From: Antedon mediterranea
Lineage: Eukaryota; Echinodermata; Crinoidea; Comatulida; Antedonidae
DNA: 64,000 bases
NCBI RefSeq assembly: GCF_964355755.1
Contig: NC_092679.1
Location: forward strand, 22,506,432-22,570,431
Direction: 5' to 3'
This document shows positions 13,521-26,500 of this stretch, piece after piece (the stretch's first letter is position 1; each line of letters begins with the position of its first letter). A program made the translations under genes and the position numbers. The notes under the pieces are model-generated. The model searched no databases. It saw only the letters and a list, made by a program, of their open reading frames with translations, and had not been told where the DNA came from.

Positions 13521-14394
13521 ATAAAAATGGCGTCATTTAGGGTACCGTATTCAATAAAAACACTTTTGAGATAAATAAAATTGGGAAAAACCTTTATTAA
13601 TAAATATGCTCAACAGAAGATTGTTTTTTGTATAAATTGTATTCATTTAATTAACAAGCTTTTTTGTTGAGTACTAAATTTTTTCAAAATAGTCACCAAC
13701 AAAAAAAAACATTACATCAAGGAAGCCAACAATCGAATACCGTATATAAATTATAAATATTGAAGAATAACTGTTGAAGGTAGAAAATACTTTGTGTTCA
13801 TTATTTGACCTGGACACGACCTTGATTGCGACAAAAGCCAACAAAATCCGATAATGAATCTGCTCCCTGGGATATAGATTTTGTGTGGTGCTTTATATTG
13901 GTGGCTCTTGTAATATATACCCATATTATGCCATATTATGCTATGAGGCGCCAAGTGTGTCAGTCATTAATTATAAATAAAATACTGATGTCATTTTATA
14001 AATATTGAAATTAATTCTAAATGCTGTATTAATGATGAAATTATAAGGAGCCATTACTGTATTTATAAATAATGATTTGTATAATTGTAATGTACTACAG
14101 TAAACCTAGGCCTATATCATGGATTTACTCCATGGCCTATATAATATTAAAATTTAATTCAGATTGCATAAAGGTATTTTTTAAATTAAAACGAATGATC
14201 ATACAATCAGTTATACTGTAATTATTTATACAGTATAAAGGTCAGACTGACCGACAGAAGAACCGAAAAGACGGGCATCTACAAAAATACGTCAGACGAT
14301 CCAAGAAATGAGGCATGTAAACGCGTCACGAAAAAGCTGATAAAATGATCCCACAATTCAATTCCTGTTTCACAACAAAAACATTGAAAATGCA
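13521..14394. other. Intergenic spacer LACTB2-ATG14
   Basis: AT-rich spacer holding the LACTB2 3' end (AATAAA at 13553) and the promoter/5' UTR of ATG14. No gene or clear repeat seen. Confidence 0.5.
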
Positions 14395-17300
14395 ATGGAG
14401 AATGACGACGACGATCACTGCAACGAAGACGAAACACTTTACCCTTCAAATCGAGGATTAAGAATTGCCTTTGAACGTTGTCCATCTTGTAATACAACTA
14501 ATCGGCCATTCACCTGTCAGAATTGCATAATAAACGGCAATTATTGCCATTCAAATAATGATAATGAAACGTAAGTGAGCTAGGCTACTGCAGCTAGGCC
14601 AGTGAGGGTTGTTGGTGACAGCTGAAGCTGCAGGGCGCCGTCCAGTTCTATTTTTAATGGATGACGCACTGGCTGTGGGTGTTGAATCACAATAAATAAT
14701 GTGACATTATGCATACCGTACCTAGCTTCTAGCTACTTTAAATGTTAATGTTAAGCCCGAAAGATAGGTGTAACATTTAAACATATTGAAAAATATATAT
14801 TAAAAAAAATAATGTTATTAATTAATGATTAATTATTGATATTCAATTGATTTTGTAACTGTTTATGTAAATATGAATGATTACTGCGAAAAGTTGCATT
14901 CATGCAAGATTTTTAAATGCATATTTTATTGGCCCGCATAATCTACCCAATTAAAAAACATCCCCATCCAGCTAAAGTTTATTTATGAATTTAGTTAGGA
15001 GTTCATAACTGATAGTGGAAAAAAAGACGGCGCTAGTTCCGTTTCGCACCTGTTTTTATTTAATCTAAAGCTCTTTCTACACTATCAAACTAGTTTGACA
15101 AAAAAAGTGTGATGTGCCTGAATGTGATGTGCCCATACTGTATGGACATGACCATATTTGGGCACATCACACTTTTTTTGTCAAACTAGTTTGATAGTGT
15201 AGACAGAGGTTTATTTCTTTTTTTTTTTTCATTATTTATATCAGGTTTGCTAAAAAGCTTGAAAGATATGAAAAGCACAAGTCAGGAGAACATAGTAACA
15301 TTTATCAACAGTAAGAAATAAGTTAATTATTTGAATCAATAATACAGTGATGTGTAGCCACAAGAAGTAAAGTGATTTTTGGTCGATCATTAAATTTCTC
15401 ATATACCTTTACTATCTATATTTCTTTTTATAGGTTGTGTACTAAACTGGATGAGAGATTAATAAAAGAAGCAAAGGTACTGTGTAACATTTTATGACTT
15501 TGTAATTTAATTTTGGTTTTTTTTTCAAAATTATTTGTGTGGTTTGTATGAAATGAATGAATGATTTTGTATTAAAATTGTATCAATTGAAACGATTGCC
15601 TTATAATAACCTACTTATAATCTGATTTCTGTCTATTTTTCAGGTCTGTGAGTTAAAGCAACGTAGAAAACGACTGGGGTTTATGAGAAAAGCCATTAAA
15701 GAAATAAAAAGCAAGAAAATTGAAGGTAAATATAAGCCATCCATCGATATAAATAGACCATTACTGTATAATCTGTGATATAATCTCACCCCATAGAACA
15801 CGAAATTGGGCCAACTTTTTGGGTGGGACTGCTAAGCATTTCTTGTAAAAGTTCATCTGAACTGGCTAGAGAGAGGCCTACATCTGGGAATATGTATGTT
15901 TGTGTCAAGGATATACGGTATATTACCAATGATAGCCATAAGTAATTCCAAAGTTGGCAACCCTGTTGACAAACATACAAAAGATGTTCTACATATTAAA
16001 GCAAAGTCGTATTAAAGCCTTTTGGAGTGGAAGTGGCTTTTTGTGATGAGACCTGACAGGATTTGAACCCAAGATCCTGGTATTAGTAGGCAAGCATTCA
16101 CCACACTACAACTCCTCAATTATCAAATCCTCATAACATTTGTGTATATATTATATTTATTTTAATTTATTGTTTCTTGTTTCTATTCATAATCATAAAA
16201 GTTTATCATTTTCTTTCATAGATGAGACTGTTTTGAGTGCATTCAACGAAAAGGTCAAACAGTCTGAAACTAAAGCGAGGAGTCAGCGTCATAAACTAGA
16301 CAAGATCAAGAAATATATAGGTAAATACTGTTTAATAATAATAAATTATTATTATTGACATTTGACCTTGGGATTAGCTTGATTGTTCAAAGCTGTGTTA
16401 ATCAAATTTAATTGTAAATTAATTTTCAGAACAATTTAAAGAAAATTTAAGCGATAAGAGGTACAAGTTGGATGAACGTGAAGAAGAACTGCGCGAGATA
16501 CGCCAGAAACGAGTCACGGAACTTATCACGCACATATTCCCCATAGAGGAAACACAAATGTAAGAGGAGTCAATGCTTTTTTGTTTTTGTACTTTTTTTG
16601 CCATTGTCCTGTATTATAACACCTACTGTGAATGTTGAAGGCCAATGCATACATTTAACGATCTGAAAATGGTGACCAGGGGTAATGCTTTTGTTAATAA
16701 ATAAAATGATGTTCTACTTTTTAATATCTATTTTTGACCGACAGCTGTAGATGGCGTGCACTACAGGTTGGTTTCCAAACACTTACCACGTTCAAATTGC
16801 ATAAAATTCTTAAATTACATAAACTAAAATGAAGTCTGAAAATGTACCACCAGAAATCACATGCAATTTAAAACAATAACAATTATTATTACAGTACATA
16901 CAATATTATTATTTACAATAAGTAATACATGGTATGCAATACTTATTTAACCAATCAAATGGCATTGATACACATTACGTGTGTTATAAATGAACTTAAT
17001 CTCGTATTAGATCGTGGATGACCTGCATTTGACCTGAATTACATTAGGGAGCTTAGGATGCAGTACCATAATCCAGGAATTATATTAATCCTGTAAGCTT
17101 CTTCCAAGTCCTTCATGCATTTATATAATTCAGTTAATCCCACTATAGTGGTAATATCTGTTTTAAGCCTTTTTGGTGTTGATAGGATAAATCTACTATC
17201 CATTAGTGAGTTGGTATGTTTTCGGAAAATTTCTTTTATAGATAACAAGGAAACTGATGCTTTTATACAAAATGCATTTTCTGTTTCTTTTTCCTCCAGT

Positions 17301-19456
17301 GATTACAAACGTGAAGGCGATGACGAGACTGACGACCTTGTAGCGGCACTGGCGGAAGCGCGCCAGACCTCGTTCGTAAGAGGTCAATGGGTGTTTTCGG
17401 AAAACCAGAGCGAAGTGCAATATTTCATAGTTGTTGAGGAAGCTCTGTTGCCTGGTAACGGAGACTATTCAGCATACACTGCATGGAGTAAGTTGTCTTG
17501 CAAATAAATGATAACACATCTATTGTTTTGTGTGTATAAGTATATCTTCATTGTAATAAGTTCCACAATCAATATATTAAATATTGTTGCGGAACTAGGA
17601 GGCCTAATAGAAGGCCTACTTTAAGTAGTGTCTGTGTGTGACAGTGGCTGTTTGTGAACTAGTTCACCGGGGAAACCACCTACTTGCCTCCAAAAATATG
17701 TACTAGGTTCTATAAAGTGCACACAAGCATTTTAATTATGGCTACGTATTACTGTCTTAAGTGCTCAGCCACTCATTCGCTTCAAAATTGTTCATTTTAT
17801 AGCGTATGCCGACCCAAATTGGAATTGATGATACCATACCACGAGTTTTCCTCTTCATAAAAATGAATAATATATATTTATTGTGTGAAGGCTATTGATC
17901 TTTTACATAGCTCAGTTATACCATTTTTTATCGAATGTTAATAAAATGTTTTCTTGTGTTTAGTTGAAGCTAATGAGCCTTTGTTACGAGGTCCAGGAAC
18001 AGAAGTTGAATCTCGCAACCCAGCATTTCAGCTCGGGGCTGCGTTATGCTTCACTTCACACCTTGTCTGCCTACTGTCATTCTATCTTGGTGTAAGCCTA
18101 CCTAGGAAGCTGTGTTTTAGGTACGAACCATTTGTCAGAATTCGATTTTTAATTATTCAAAACTACCAAATACTCTCATTGTCTGTGCATGCTTTAAAAC
18201 CTGTCAATATTAGAAGGCTGTTTGGGGAAACGTCACTCCTATTAAAAATAAAAATGGGGGGTGGGCACCTATCTGCAAATCAAACAAGGTTAAATACATG
18301 TTGTAAAACAACAGCCAACCACTTTTCAGAGGACACTCCAATAGGGGACAATTTGTTGGGTCCTAAAAGTGTCCTCGATCAGCGCTCACTTTTATCCATA
18401 AGTTTGATTCATTATTGAAGATTTACTTTCATTAATTTGTTTTTCTAGTGAATTCTGTGGCAAGGATTTGAGCTCGTCAAGGTTCAGTAAATCGGTGGCC
18501 AACCTTAATGCTAACATCATGTACCTGTGTAGTTCCCAGGTAAAGCTCTACATTAAAAAAACATTTAGTTATTGCTATGGATTGCCAATAGCAAGTCATG
18601 TGATGATCTGATTGGAACACAAGAACATGATGGGGAGAAAAGCGATATAGCAAAAATTGACTATCAGTATATACCATTATTAGTTTACAACACACAATTT
18701 TAATGTTAAAAATTAATCACACCAACTATATTGATATTGATTACAGAATATACCTTCTGAGAAAATCCTATCATATGGAACGCTAAGGAATATACTGACA
18801 TTGTTGGATCCATCTAGCGGCCATCTTGGAAGGTAATCAAATATATTTTGTTTAAATGTTTTAAGCTTTGTCTACACTATCAAACTTTATGCGACAACAA
18901 ATATACCATATTTGGGCACATCACAGGGCTGTAGCCAGCATGAGACAGACGAGGCGCGCATCTCGTATGAAATTTTCAATTTGTTATTGCCCAACCCAAT
19001 TCCCCAGCAGAGAGTCATATTTTATATTAATAATTATATTTAAATAATGTCATTTATTTGTTAAAAAAATGTAATTTATTTTATTCAACATTTAGGTGTG
19101 GTCCATTTGATGTAAGCGTATTCTTAACCGAAGCCGGACTGCTATCTCCAGAGGTAGTTTTAAGCGACTCCGACAGCAGCGATATCGGAGAAATTGATGA
19201 CGATGAAACTGACGTCGCCAAAGCTGACGAGTGGGAAGACGTCCCTAAATCAAGTATTGTTACCATTCCGTTTCCAAACAGCCAATCAGCAATGAACTTA
19301 GGCCAGCAAGACGTGGCAACGAGGCGATCAAGTTTAAACGTTACCGCAAGCGTCCATACTGCTGGCGGTTTGGTGTCGTCCGCAGCAGCTTCGGTGGCAT
19401 CGCTCTGGCGATACACCACTGGTTCCAACTCATCCTCCCCACCAGATAAAAGTTGA
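14395..19456 (+). CDS. ATG14: Beclin 1-associated autophagy-related key regulator (ATG14/Barkor)
   Basis: Eleven exons join in phase to 492 codons, the same length as human ATG14: 14395-14570, 15245-15310, 15434-15476, 15644-15725, 16222-16320, 16430-16559, 17300-17487, 17964-18120, 18449-18539, 18747-18832, 19096-19456. ATG14 directs the PI3-kinase complex I (VPS34, VPS15, Beclin 1) to ER sites of autophagosome formation. Seen here: the N-terminal double CxxC (C29, C32, C41, C44; RCPSCNTTNRPFTCQNC), a charged coiled coil at about residues 60-200 ending HIFPIEE, the NNGDYSAY-like block (GNGDYSAYTAW), the NPAFQLGAALCF helix, the EFCGKDLS...LNANIMYLC block, and a C-terminal amphipathic segment (GGLVSSAAASVASLW, about 464-478) matching the BATS membrane-curvature sensor. 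The start is the first Met after an in-frame stop at 14341. AATAAA follows at 19616. Confidence 0.95.
15066..15213. mobile_element. MITE, TAAAGCTCTGTCTACAC family, copy 1
   Basis: Inverted ends (TAAAGCT.TTTCTACACTAT / ATAGTGTAGACAGAGGTTTA) flank an interior with GTGATGTGCCCATA...GACATGA...TTTGGGCACATCAC. In ATG14 intron 1. No coding capacity, so it must be moved by a transposase encoded elsewhere. Confidence 0.85.
16025..16117 (-). mobile_element. tRNA-derived SINE (short, about 90 bp)
   Basis: On the minus strand it begins GAGGAGTTGTAGTGTGGTGA (A-box-like) and carries a B box GGGTTCAAATCC about 45 bp later, with an acceptor-like 3' end (CACTTCCACTCC) that can pair with the 5' end. In ATG14 intron 4. 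It shares layout and end sequences with the copy at 35478-35580. Confidence 0.7.
18862..18926. mobile_element. MITE fragment, TAAAGCT family, copy 2
   Basis: Left inverted end (TTAAGCTTTGTCTACACTAT) and part of the interior (ACCATATTTGGGCACATCAC) only; the right end is missing. In ATG14 intron 10. Confidence 0.7.
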
Positions 19457-21299
19457 CGTTACGTACTGTTGTAACCTAGTTTATTTTTAATTCATGTAAA
19501 ATTCGAAACTTAAGAGTATGTTAACTGTGTTGTACATTAACTGTGTTGTACATTGACTAGGTTATCCATTAACCAGGTTATCCAGACATTGATCTTTGTA
19601 TAAAATTCAGTCAAGAATAAATACACATATAAATATTTATGCAGAGAATGTTCCTACTGAATCAATACTAGTGCAATGTTAGTGTCAAAGGTTACTTAAA
19701 CAAATGTTTATATTTAGAAAGCTGAAAATGAATACAGTTCCAACCTAATTTATCAATATTATGGAAATAAAACAAGAAAGGGAGCTTACGAACTTATTCC
19801 GGGAGCTTTCCAAGTACTGTAATCTACATAAATTATTTTCACAAACATTTTGTTTAAAGCTCAGGTACAGGCATGAATTTTAAATATAATATGTGGTTAA
19901 TTGTACATAAATCAAATATTTGTAACAGAAATCGAGACGAAAAAACATGAATTTCCCTAAATATGGTCAAATACAAAATTTGGCAAAATTCTTCCATAAA
20001 AAACAAAAAGACTTTTTTTCAGTAGTTAGGTAGTCAACCTAATGTAATAACATGTCTGGTGACTCCCTAGACGGTGAAAAAAGATGGTGGATATACAGTG
20101 GATAATTTTTGCTATAGCATGAAAATAAAAAGCTGAAGTTGAATAAAAATATCAGAATTTTAATATTCAAGTTATATTACCTATATTTAGTCATCTGATA
20201 ACATTTTTTACCACACCGTTTATTTTTCATAGCTTTTTAAAATGCCTCTCTATTTACACAATTTGTGTACAAAAGAATAGAGATTTTACTGTGTAATTTG
20301 AACTATCCCCCCACTGATAAGAAAGTGTTTATTTTTTACAAGCTCGTGTAACACAAATAAAATCCCAAAAATTATGAAACATAGGGGAAACTATAGATCG
20401 ATAATTATTGGAATGTATGATCAATAGAAATTTTTTGCCCGCACCTGGCCTTTAAGAACTACTAATGTAAACTTAACTTTTTCAACAAATTTTTGCTGCA
20501 AGTAATATTATTATTATATATAATATTTAATGTTTTTAAGGTTTTTTAAGTAGACTAAGGGGTTTGTTATTGGAAAAAGAAGAAAAAAATAGAAAAATAT
20601 GACAGGTCCGTATTAAAAAATCAACATTTACGTGCATTATTTGTTCAAGTTTTTTAACATTGATTATAATTATTTTAGTAATTGTGTTCATAACACAAAC
20701 GTAAGAATATCATATTGTTTTGTCATTACATATTTTTTATTTAGGTTTTTTTAAAGTTTACAATATCAAATATGTTTTTTGATAATTGTATTATATTTTT
20801 TTCCAAATGGAAGTACGGCAATGGCTTGCTTTGATAGTTTAAATATGTTTTGGAATAAAATAAAATGATGCAAATTGTATATGGTTACTGTATAATGTTT
20901 AAAATGTGTTTATATTCTTATCACTAGTCAAAAAAGGGGGAGGGGGGGGGGGGGGAAACAACCCAACCTAAATCTACTTCTGAAATTTCTTAACCAGGAG
21001 TAGAAAGGAGACACCTACACGACCCAACATACAGAATAGTGACCCCTTAATTACAGCGCTCCTTGTTCACACACGCAGTAAATTTCCCTTGTTCGTTATA
21101 AACAAGCAATTATCTCATTGATCAGAATATCCCCTATACTGTATTAAAACCAAGTTGTTTACTATTTCTTTGAACAGTGGAACCCCTTAAGGCACAGTCT
21201 TAAGTTTTTACTTAATATTAGGAAACAGATAAATATTTTGGCACATATGGCGTTTCATACGTATACTACTTAAGCTTGTGTATTTCAGACAAAAATCAA

Positions 21300-21395
21300 A
21301 ATAACTAGAATTGGGGAAAGTCTAGGAATGCTTGTGTAAGAAGAGGCTGTCCTATTAGTAGAAAGCATCGGTTCAATTCCCAAGTAGGAACAACA
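21300..21395 (+). mobile_element. Possible degenerate tRNA-derived SINE
   Basis: A B-box-like GGTTCAATTCC at 21369-21379 lies about 50 bp after a weak A-box-like stretch (GTCTAGGAATGC). Ends are unclear. Confidence 0.35.
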
Positions 21396-22645
21396 ATAAC
21401 TGAATGGCGGATGGATAGAAGATAGATGGATTACAGAACAGAAAACGAACAGAATAGATACAAAGGAAGTCTTTATTAACGTTATCACTATTTACAAAAG
21501 TATTTAATTTAATTCCCTGCTCACAATATTTTCAAAAGAAACTGCCCATAAAAATAAATGAAATAGAAAATTTAATTTTCATAGGTGCTTTTAAAAGCAT
21601 AACTACTCCTTGCATTTGATTTATTTTTTTTTGTACTTATCTTTTAAAATTATATACAGTGCATAGTTTTTTTAGTACTACCGTATTCCCTAGTGTGTTT
21701 GTAAAAATTGGGCTTTCTTGGGAATACTGTACAATCAACTACAAGGCCACTAAACATTACAAAAACTTTCATTGTTATAAATATTTTAAATAGAAAGTGA
21801 AATTTTAAAGCAGCATTTGAGACATGAGATGAGATAGTGGTGTAGTAAAATAGATCAATCCATAAGTTGGGAGGGGGGAGATTTGAAATGCTTGTATATT
21901 TACTTGCAATGATGTAACGCAGACGTTTGGAGCCCCTGGTTTAGAGACCCTAAGTGGCCCCAATGCTAGGAGCTTGGACATTTTTTGCCTTTTTCAACAT
22001 ATTTTAATGCAGGTTCTTTCCTCTGGGCTCCAAGGTCAGCTCTGAGACCCCTGTAAGTTCTGGGGCTGCTGGGTTTAGCCAGTGAGAGCTCATATCCCTT
22101 GAAACTTTGCCAAACGGTTACATAATTATGTCTTAAACAATCTGACATACATTATGTTGATTAAACAATACTTATACTGTGACATTACAATAAAGCATTT
22201 CAAAATAAATATAGAAAGTAACTACATAAAATATAGAGGCAAGACAAATATGTCAATTAAAGATGTCCCCTAAAAAATGACCAATCATAAAAGAGTTAGT
22301 TTAAAAAAAAAAGATTTCTCTGAATATTCTTACAATAATGAGTACTCTAATAAATTTGCCATTTTCAGGGGACAAACCATCATTTATGAAAATCAGAAAA
22401 TTAGTGTTTTGCAACAAACGTTTTGCTATGCTTAGATTTATTTAACTAATAATACGGTATTAATTTACATTTAAATAATCAAGAACTGTAAGTTTTTTAT
22501 TTATACTGTATTATCTATTCTAGTCTGTAGATACAAGACAATAAAACAGACAATACACAGATGGATAAGGAACATCCTTAGGGCACGACCTTTGTGCAAC
22601 GTGAGGTATAAATTCTTTGGAATGTTAAGTTACAACTCTGTAATC

Positions 22646-22811
22646 TAAAGCACAGTCTACACTATCAAACTTTATGTGACAAAAAAAATGTGATGTGTCA
22701 ATATATGGACATGATGATGTCATCACTAGCATATTTGGGCATATCACCACCATATTTGGGCACATCACACTTTTTTTGTCAAACTAGTTTGATAGTGTAG
22801 TCAGAGCTTTA
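22646..22811. mobile_element. MITE, TAAAGCT family, copy 3
   Basis: Complete element with both inverted ends (TAAAGCACAGTCTACACTAT / ATAGTGTAGTCAGAGCTTTA). Its interior holds two tandem versions of the ATATTTGGGC(A/A)TATCAC motif, the same 21-bp unit that forms an array at 33455-33672. Confidence 0.9.
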
Positions 22812-22929
22812 TTTCATTTTCCCCTCCTTTCAATCTTCTTCACACTCCATGAAGTGAAACAAAATTTATAAACTTGGCTATTGACACCTGTGACCCGATA
22901 TCAACGCGTCTCAATGGTTGCAATGAAAT

Positions 22930-23310
22930 CAATACAGAACCCCCTCCTTTGCGACGCCCTTATTTTAGGGGACAGCCCTTATGGGGACACTTTCCTGATT
23001 AACAAAAAAGGGAAAATTTATGTTTAACACTACAACCAACCATTAATCAGGGGACTCCTCTATTAAGGCGACACTACTGGGTCCCAAATGTGACCCCTGA
23101 ATAATGTTATACTGAATTTAGTTGTGTTACAGAAAGCTTGGATATTAACCTTGTGACCTAATTTCAACATGGCTCTTCAATAGTTGTGATTTCATTATTA
23201 GCCACATGTTTCAAGGAGTCATTAGCACTCTTGCAACTGGGAAAACACCTATTCCTGCAACTCAGACAGTTGCAGTGAAAATAGCAGAGTTGCAAGTTTT
23301 CTGGCGCTAT
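22930..23310. repeat. Dispersed repeat (GGGGACAC / TTCTACTGTA type), long copy
   Basis: Blocks such as TTTAGGGGACAGCCCTTAT, AAATTTATGTTTAACACTACAACC, ATTAATCAGGGGACTCC and ATGGCTCTTCAATAGTTG recur in the same order near 34050-34340. Shorter copies occur at about 100-240, 2660-2870, 31690-31760, 36960-37135 and 56400-56480. It has no coding capacity that I can see. Confidence 0.65.
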
Positions 23311-23545
23311 ACAATTGTGGTTGCACGTCAACATTAGTCATGGAAGTTGAGTTGCAAGACACTAAATGTTTGGAGTTGCAAGACACTAAATGTTTGGAAT
23401 TGCTTTATAAGCAAAAACATTTTTTTAAATTGGAATCATCGATATAAATATAAACATTATACTGAAACAAATTACTCTAAGTTTATTCATTTAAGTATTT
23501 TATCATTATGTTTGGTATGCTATTTTAAAATTTATCAAAAAAATA

Positions 23546-26500
23546 TCACAACCGACGAGGCCGTTTGCTCGCTGAACTAGGGTCCGTTTCAGTCGACTCG
23601 CGTTTACTACTAGACACTTTTAGACCGACCTCTTTTAATCGTTTCTCGAAAAATTGAGAAACGATACGGCTCCTCTTGTACTCGTCTGTCCACGATTGGT
23701 TGTACTGTTCGCAGTTTGTGAATATTAGGCGTACATCTGCGATGAATTCTGTCGGGTTTGTGTATTGGAACAACTTGAATTTGTCGCAGATTACGGGGAA
23801 GCACATCGGACGTTTGATGATCTTGTAGTAATCTGGCGTCTGGGATGAGATAAATTCATATTTAATGGGAAATAATATATTATCAAAGATCCAAAGGTCC
23901 ATTATGTTCACTCATGCATGTATTACACCCTGATAACTTAATCTACACTGTGAGCATTGCATGTATTACACCCTGATAACTTAATCTACACTGTGAGCAT
24001 TGTCCCCTCACCACTGTATCGTTAACATAGGGAGTGTGGCAATGAGATGTAGACAATGGCAATATGTTTCTAATATATGAAGCTAATTTGCATATACAGG
24101 TGTAATCAAATGCATATAAGGCTACACATTACAGATGCAGTGGCAGATATATCAATTTGAAATAGGAGGGGTGTTGAAACTAAGGCTAAGACACTAAATA
24201 AAATATTATAATAATTTTCCTTAACTTACACTTTTCTTGCTGACCGCTACCATAAATGGTCCAGCATCTTGATGTTTGCGAAGTTCTCCAAACAACTGTT
24301 CGCACAGCTTCATTTGTTGCGAGTCCTCGTTACCACGGCGACCAACTGACAATCGACGAGGTGGTGGAGTAGTATTTTCAGAGTCAGAATCTACAATGAT
24401 ATTGAAATAAATAATTCACGAGTATGCGGTTTGTGCTTTCTTCTATCCTATTAAACCCATGTAATGCCGTTGGCACAAATCAAAATATGACAATCTAGAT
24501 AGATAGGGAATTTCCATAGACATACTGTTGTAAGAACTAGATGACAGAAAAGAAAGAAATATATCTCTAGAAATTACAACCTTTGTTATTTTATCTTGCT
24601 GTGAGATGGGTACATTTTTAGTATGACAGAATGAGATGGTCCTACCTGTACATAAAGATTATGGTGTGTGGAAACTCCATACACTCTTCAGGGTTGTAAA
24701 GGGACTTCTAAGAAGTGGTAAGTGAAAATTAAGCAATATTAAAGGAACTTTGGACTTACCGTCTGTACTGGATGCTGCTCTACTGGATACAGCACTGGCT
24801 CCATTCACTATTTTCTTGTTTTTATCTTCACTCTTTTTCCTCTTATCAGTTTTCTTAGATTTATCTGGAACGTTAGACAACGCTCTAGACGACACCTTTC
24901 GTTTTTTAGCGCTACCTTTCTTTGAGCTTTTCTGGGCGCTACCAGAAAATGACTGATCAGACTCAGTCTCAATCAGACTAGACCGCCGCGTGTGACGAAG
25001 AGGTCTTGCGGGTGTTTCGTCATCGCTCGATTCAGCAGCAGCTGCAAATTTCTTTGACATATTCCGTCCTACTCGCTTCTTTTCCTGAGGTGTACACTCA
25101 TCGGCTGACCTTTCCGAGCCGGTTGATTCACGACGACGTATTCGTGCATTAGCGCGGGTACTACGTGAAGAACTGGGACAGAAACTGCTGTCGGAATCGC
25201 TGCCCGTCTCAACCTGGCTTAGTACACGTAAGTTGAATGCCTTTGGTTTGCCTTTAGCTGGAAAATAAGATTTTTTTTAAACCGCGATTATTATTACATT
25301 TATTAGCATTATTAGCAAGTATTTGATGAGAGATTATTAAAGCTTTCTGTCCACACTATCAAACTTTATGTGACAAAAAAATGTGCTGTGCCCATATATG
25401 GACACGATGATGTCATTTTACAATCATATTTGGACACATCACACTTCTTTGTCAAACTAGTTTGATAGTGTAGACAGAGTTTTACATTTTAGTTATCTAG
25501 CTTTCTTGTGAATATTTAGATGGTTACATTTTAATATATCTATCTTTTGTACAACACATAAACATTTTAAATCTTCAAAACTAAAATACTAACTTTTACT
25601 TTTAGCTTCTCCTTTGCCTTTTGAGGTGGAAGGCCTCTTTCTCTTGCAATTTGAACAATTCCAGTCACCTTTTGGCACTTTGCTTAGTGGTGGATCTACA
25701 CATTCGAGGTGATACGCTGACGGACAGCTGTCGCAGCATATCAACTCCCCGTCATGGTGACAGACGCGACAGAGGTCTTCATGATCAGACTCTTCCTCAT
25801 CACTGCAAGAAAGAGGTCATTAAGGAATCACTCAAAAAAAAAAAGAAGTATGGTGAAAATGAATATTGAATTAAAATGAAATGAGCAGAATGGATGTTAA
25901 AATGATCGTGAAATATACAAATAATGAATACGAGTTGAATGAGAATATTTCAATAATGTGGATGCGGAGAACAACAGTTAAGGCCAATTTACACAGATGA
26001 GCGTTAAAGTGGAAAACCATGTGCTTGTCTCATATGGAATCTATATCTCTTTCCTGAGCGAGTTGCGCTTGTTTTTTTACTTGTTTCCATGGTTTAGTGC
26101 TTATCGTTACCCTTGTTTGTGTAAATTAGCCTTTATACTGTACATACTGGTCACAGTGTGTTGCAATGAATGTTTACACAAAAACCTGAACGTTCAGTTG
26201 ATAGCATTAAAAAAGCACCGTCTATATTACAAGAGAGTTTGCTCGTTATACAAATTGTTTTTACGGCATGCATCCATAAACATGGTTTGTAATGGCTGGG
26301 GGTAATGAAGTATCAATGTAACGGAATAGTACTGGAACTGCCCTTGGAGTTGCAGGTAATGGGGTATCAAATGGAATTGTACTGGGAAGGTTTTTAACTA
26401 CATTTGAACTGCTCTGGGAGGGGTTGCAGGTAATGGGGTATCCAGAGGACTGAAATTGTACTGGGGAGGTTTTAAAAACAAAAACCTGGAGTGGTGGAGT

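Larger units (their letters stand above)
19457..23545. other. Intergenic region between convergent ATG14 and BAZ1A
   Basis: No gene seen. It contains the ATG14 3' end (AATAAA 19616-19621), a G-run at about 20938-20955, a possible tRNA-like SINE near 21300-21395, a MITE at 22646-22811 and a dispersed repeat at 22930-23310. A TTTATT (minus AATAAA) at 23482-23487 is a likely BAZ1A poly(A) signal. Confidence 0.55.

Noticed and set aside
19081..19428. Minus-strand open frame of 115 codons
   Set aside because: Antisense shadow of the last ATG14 exon.
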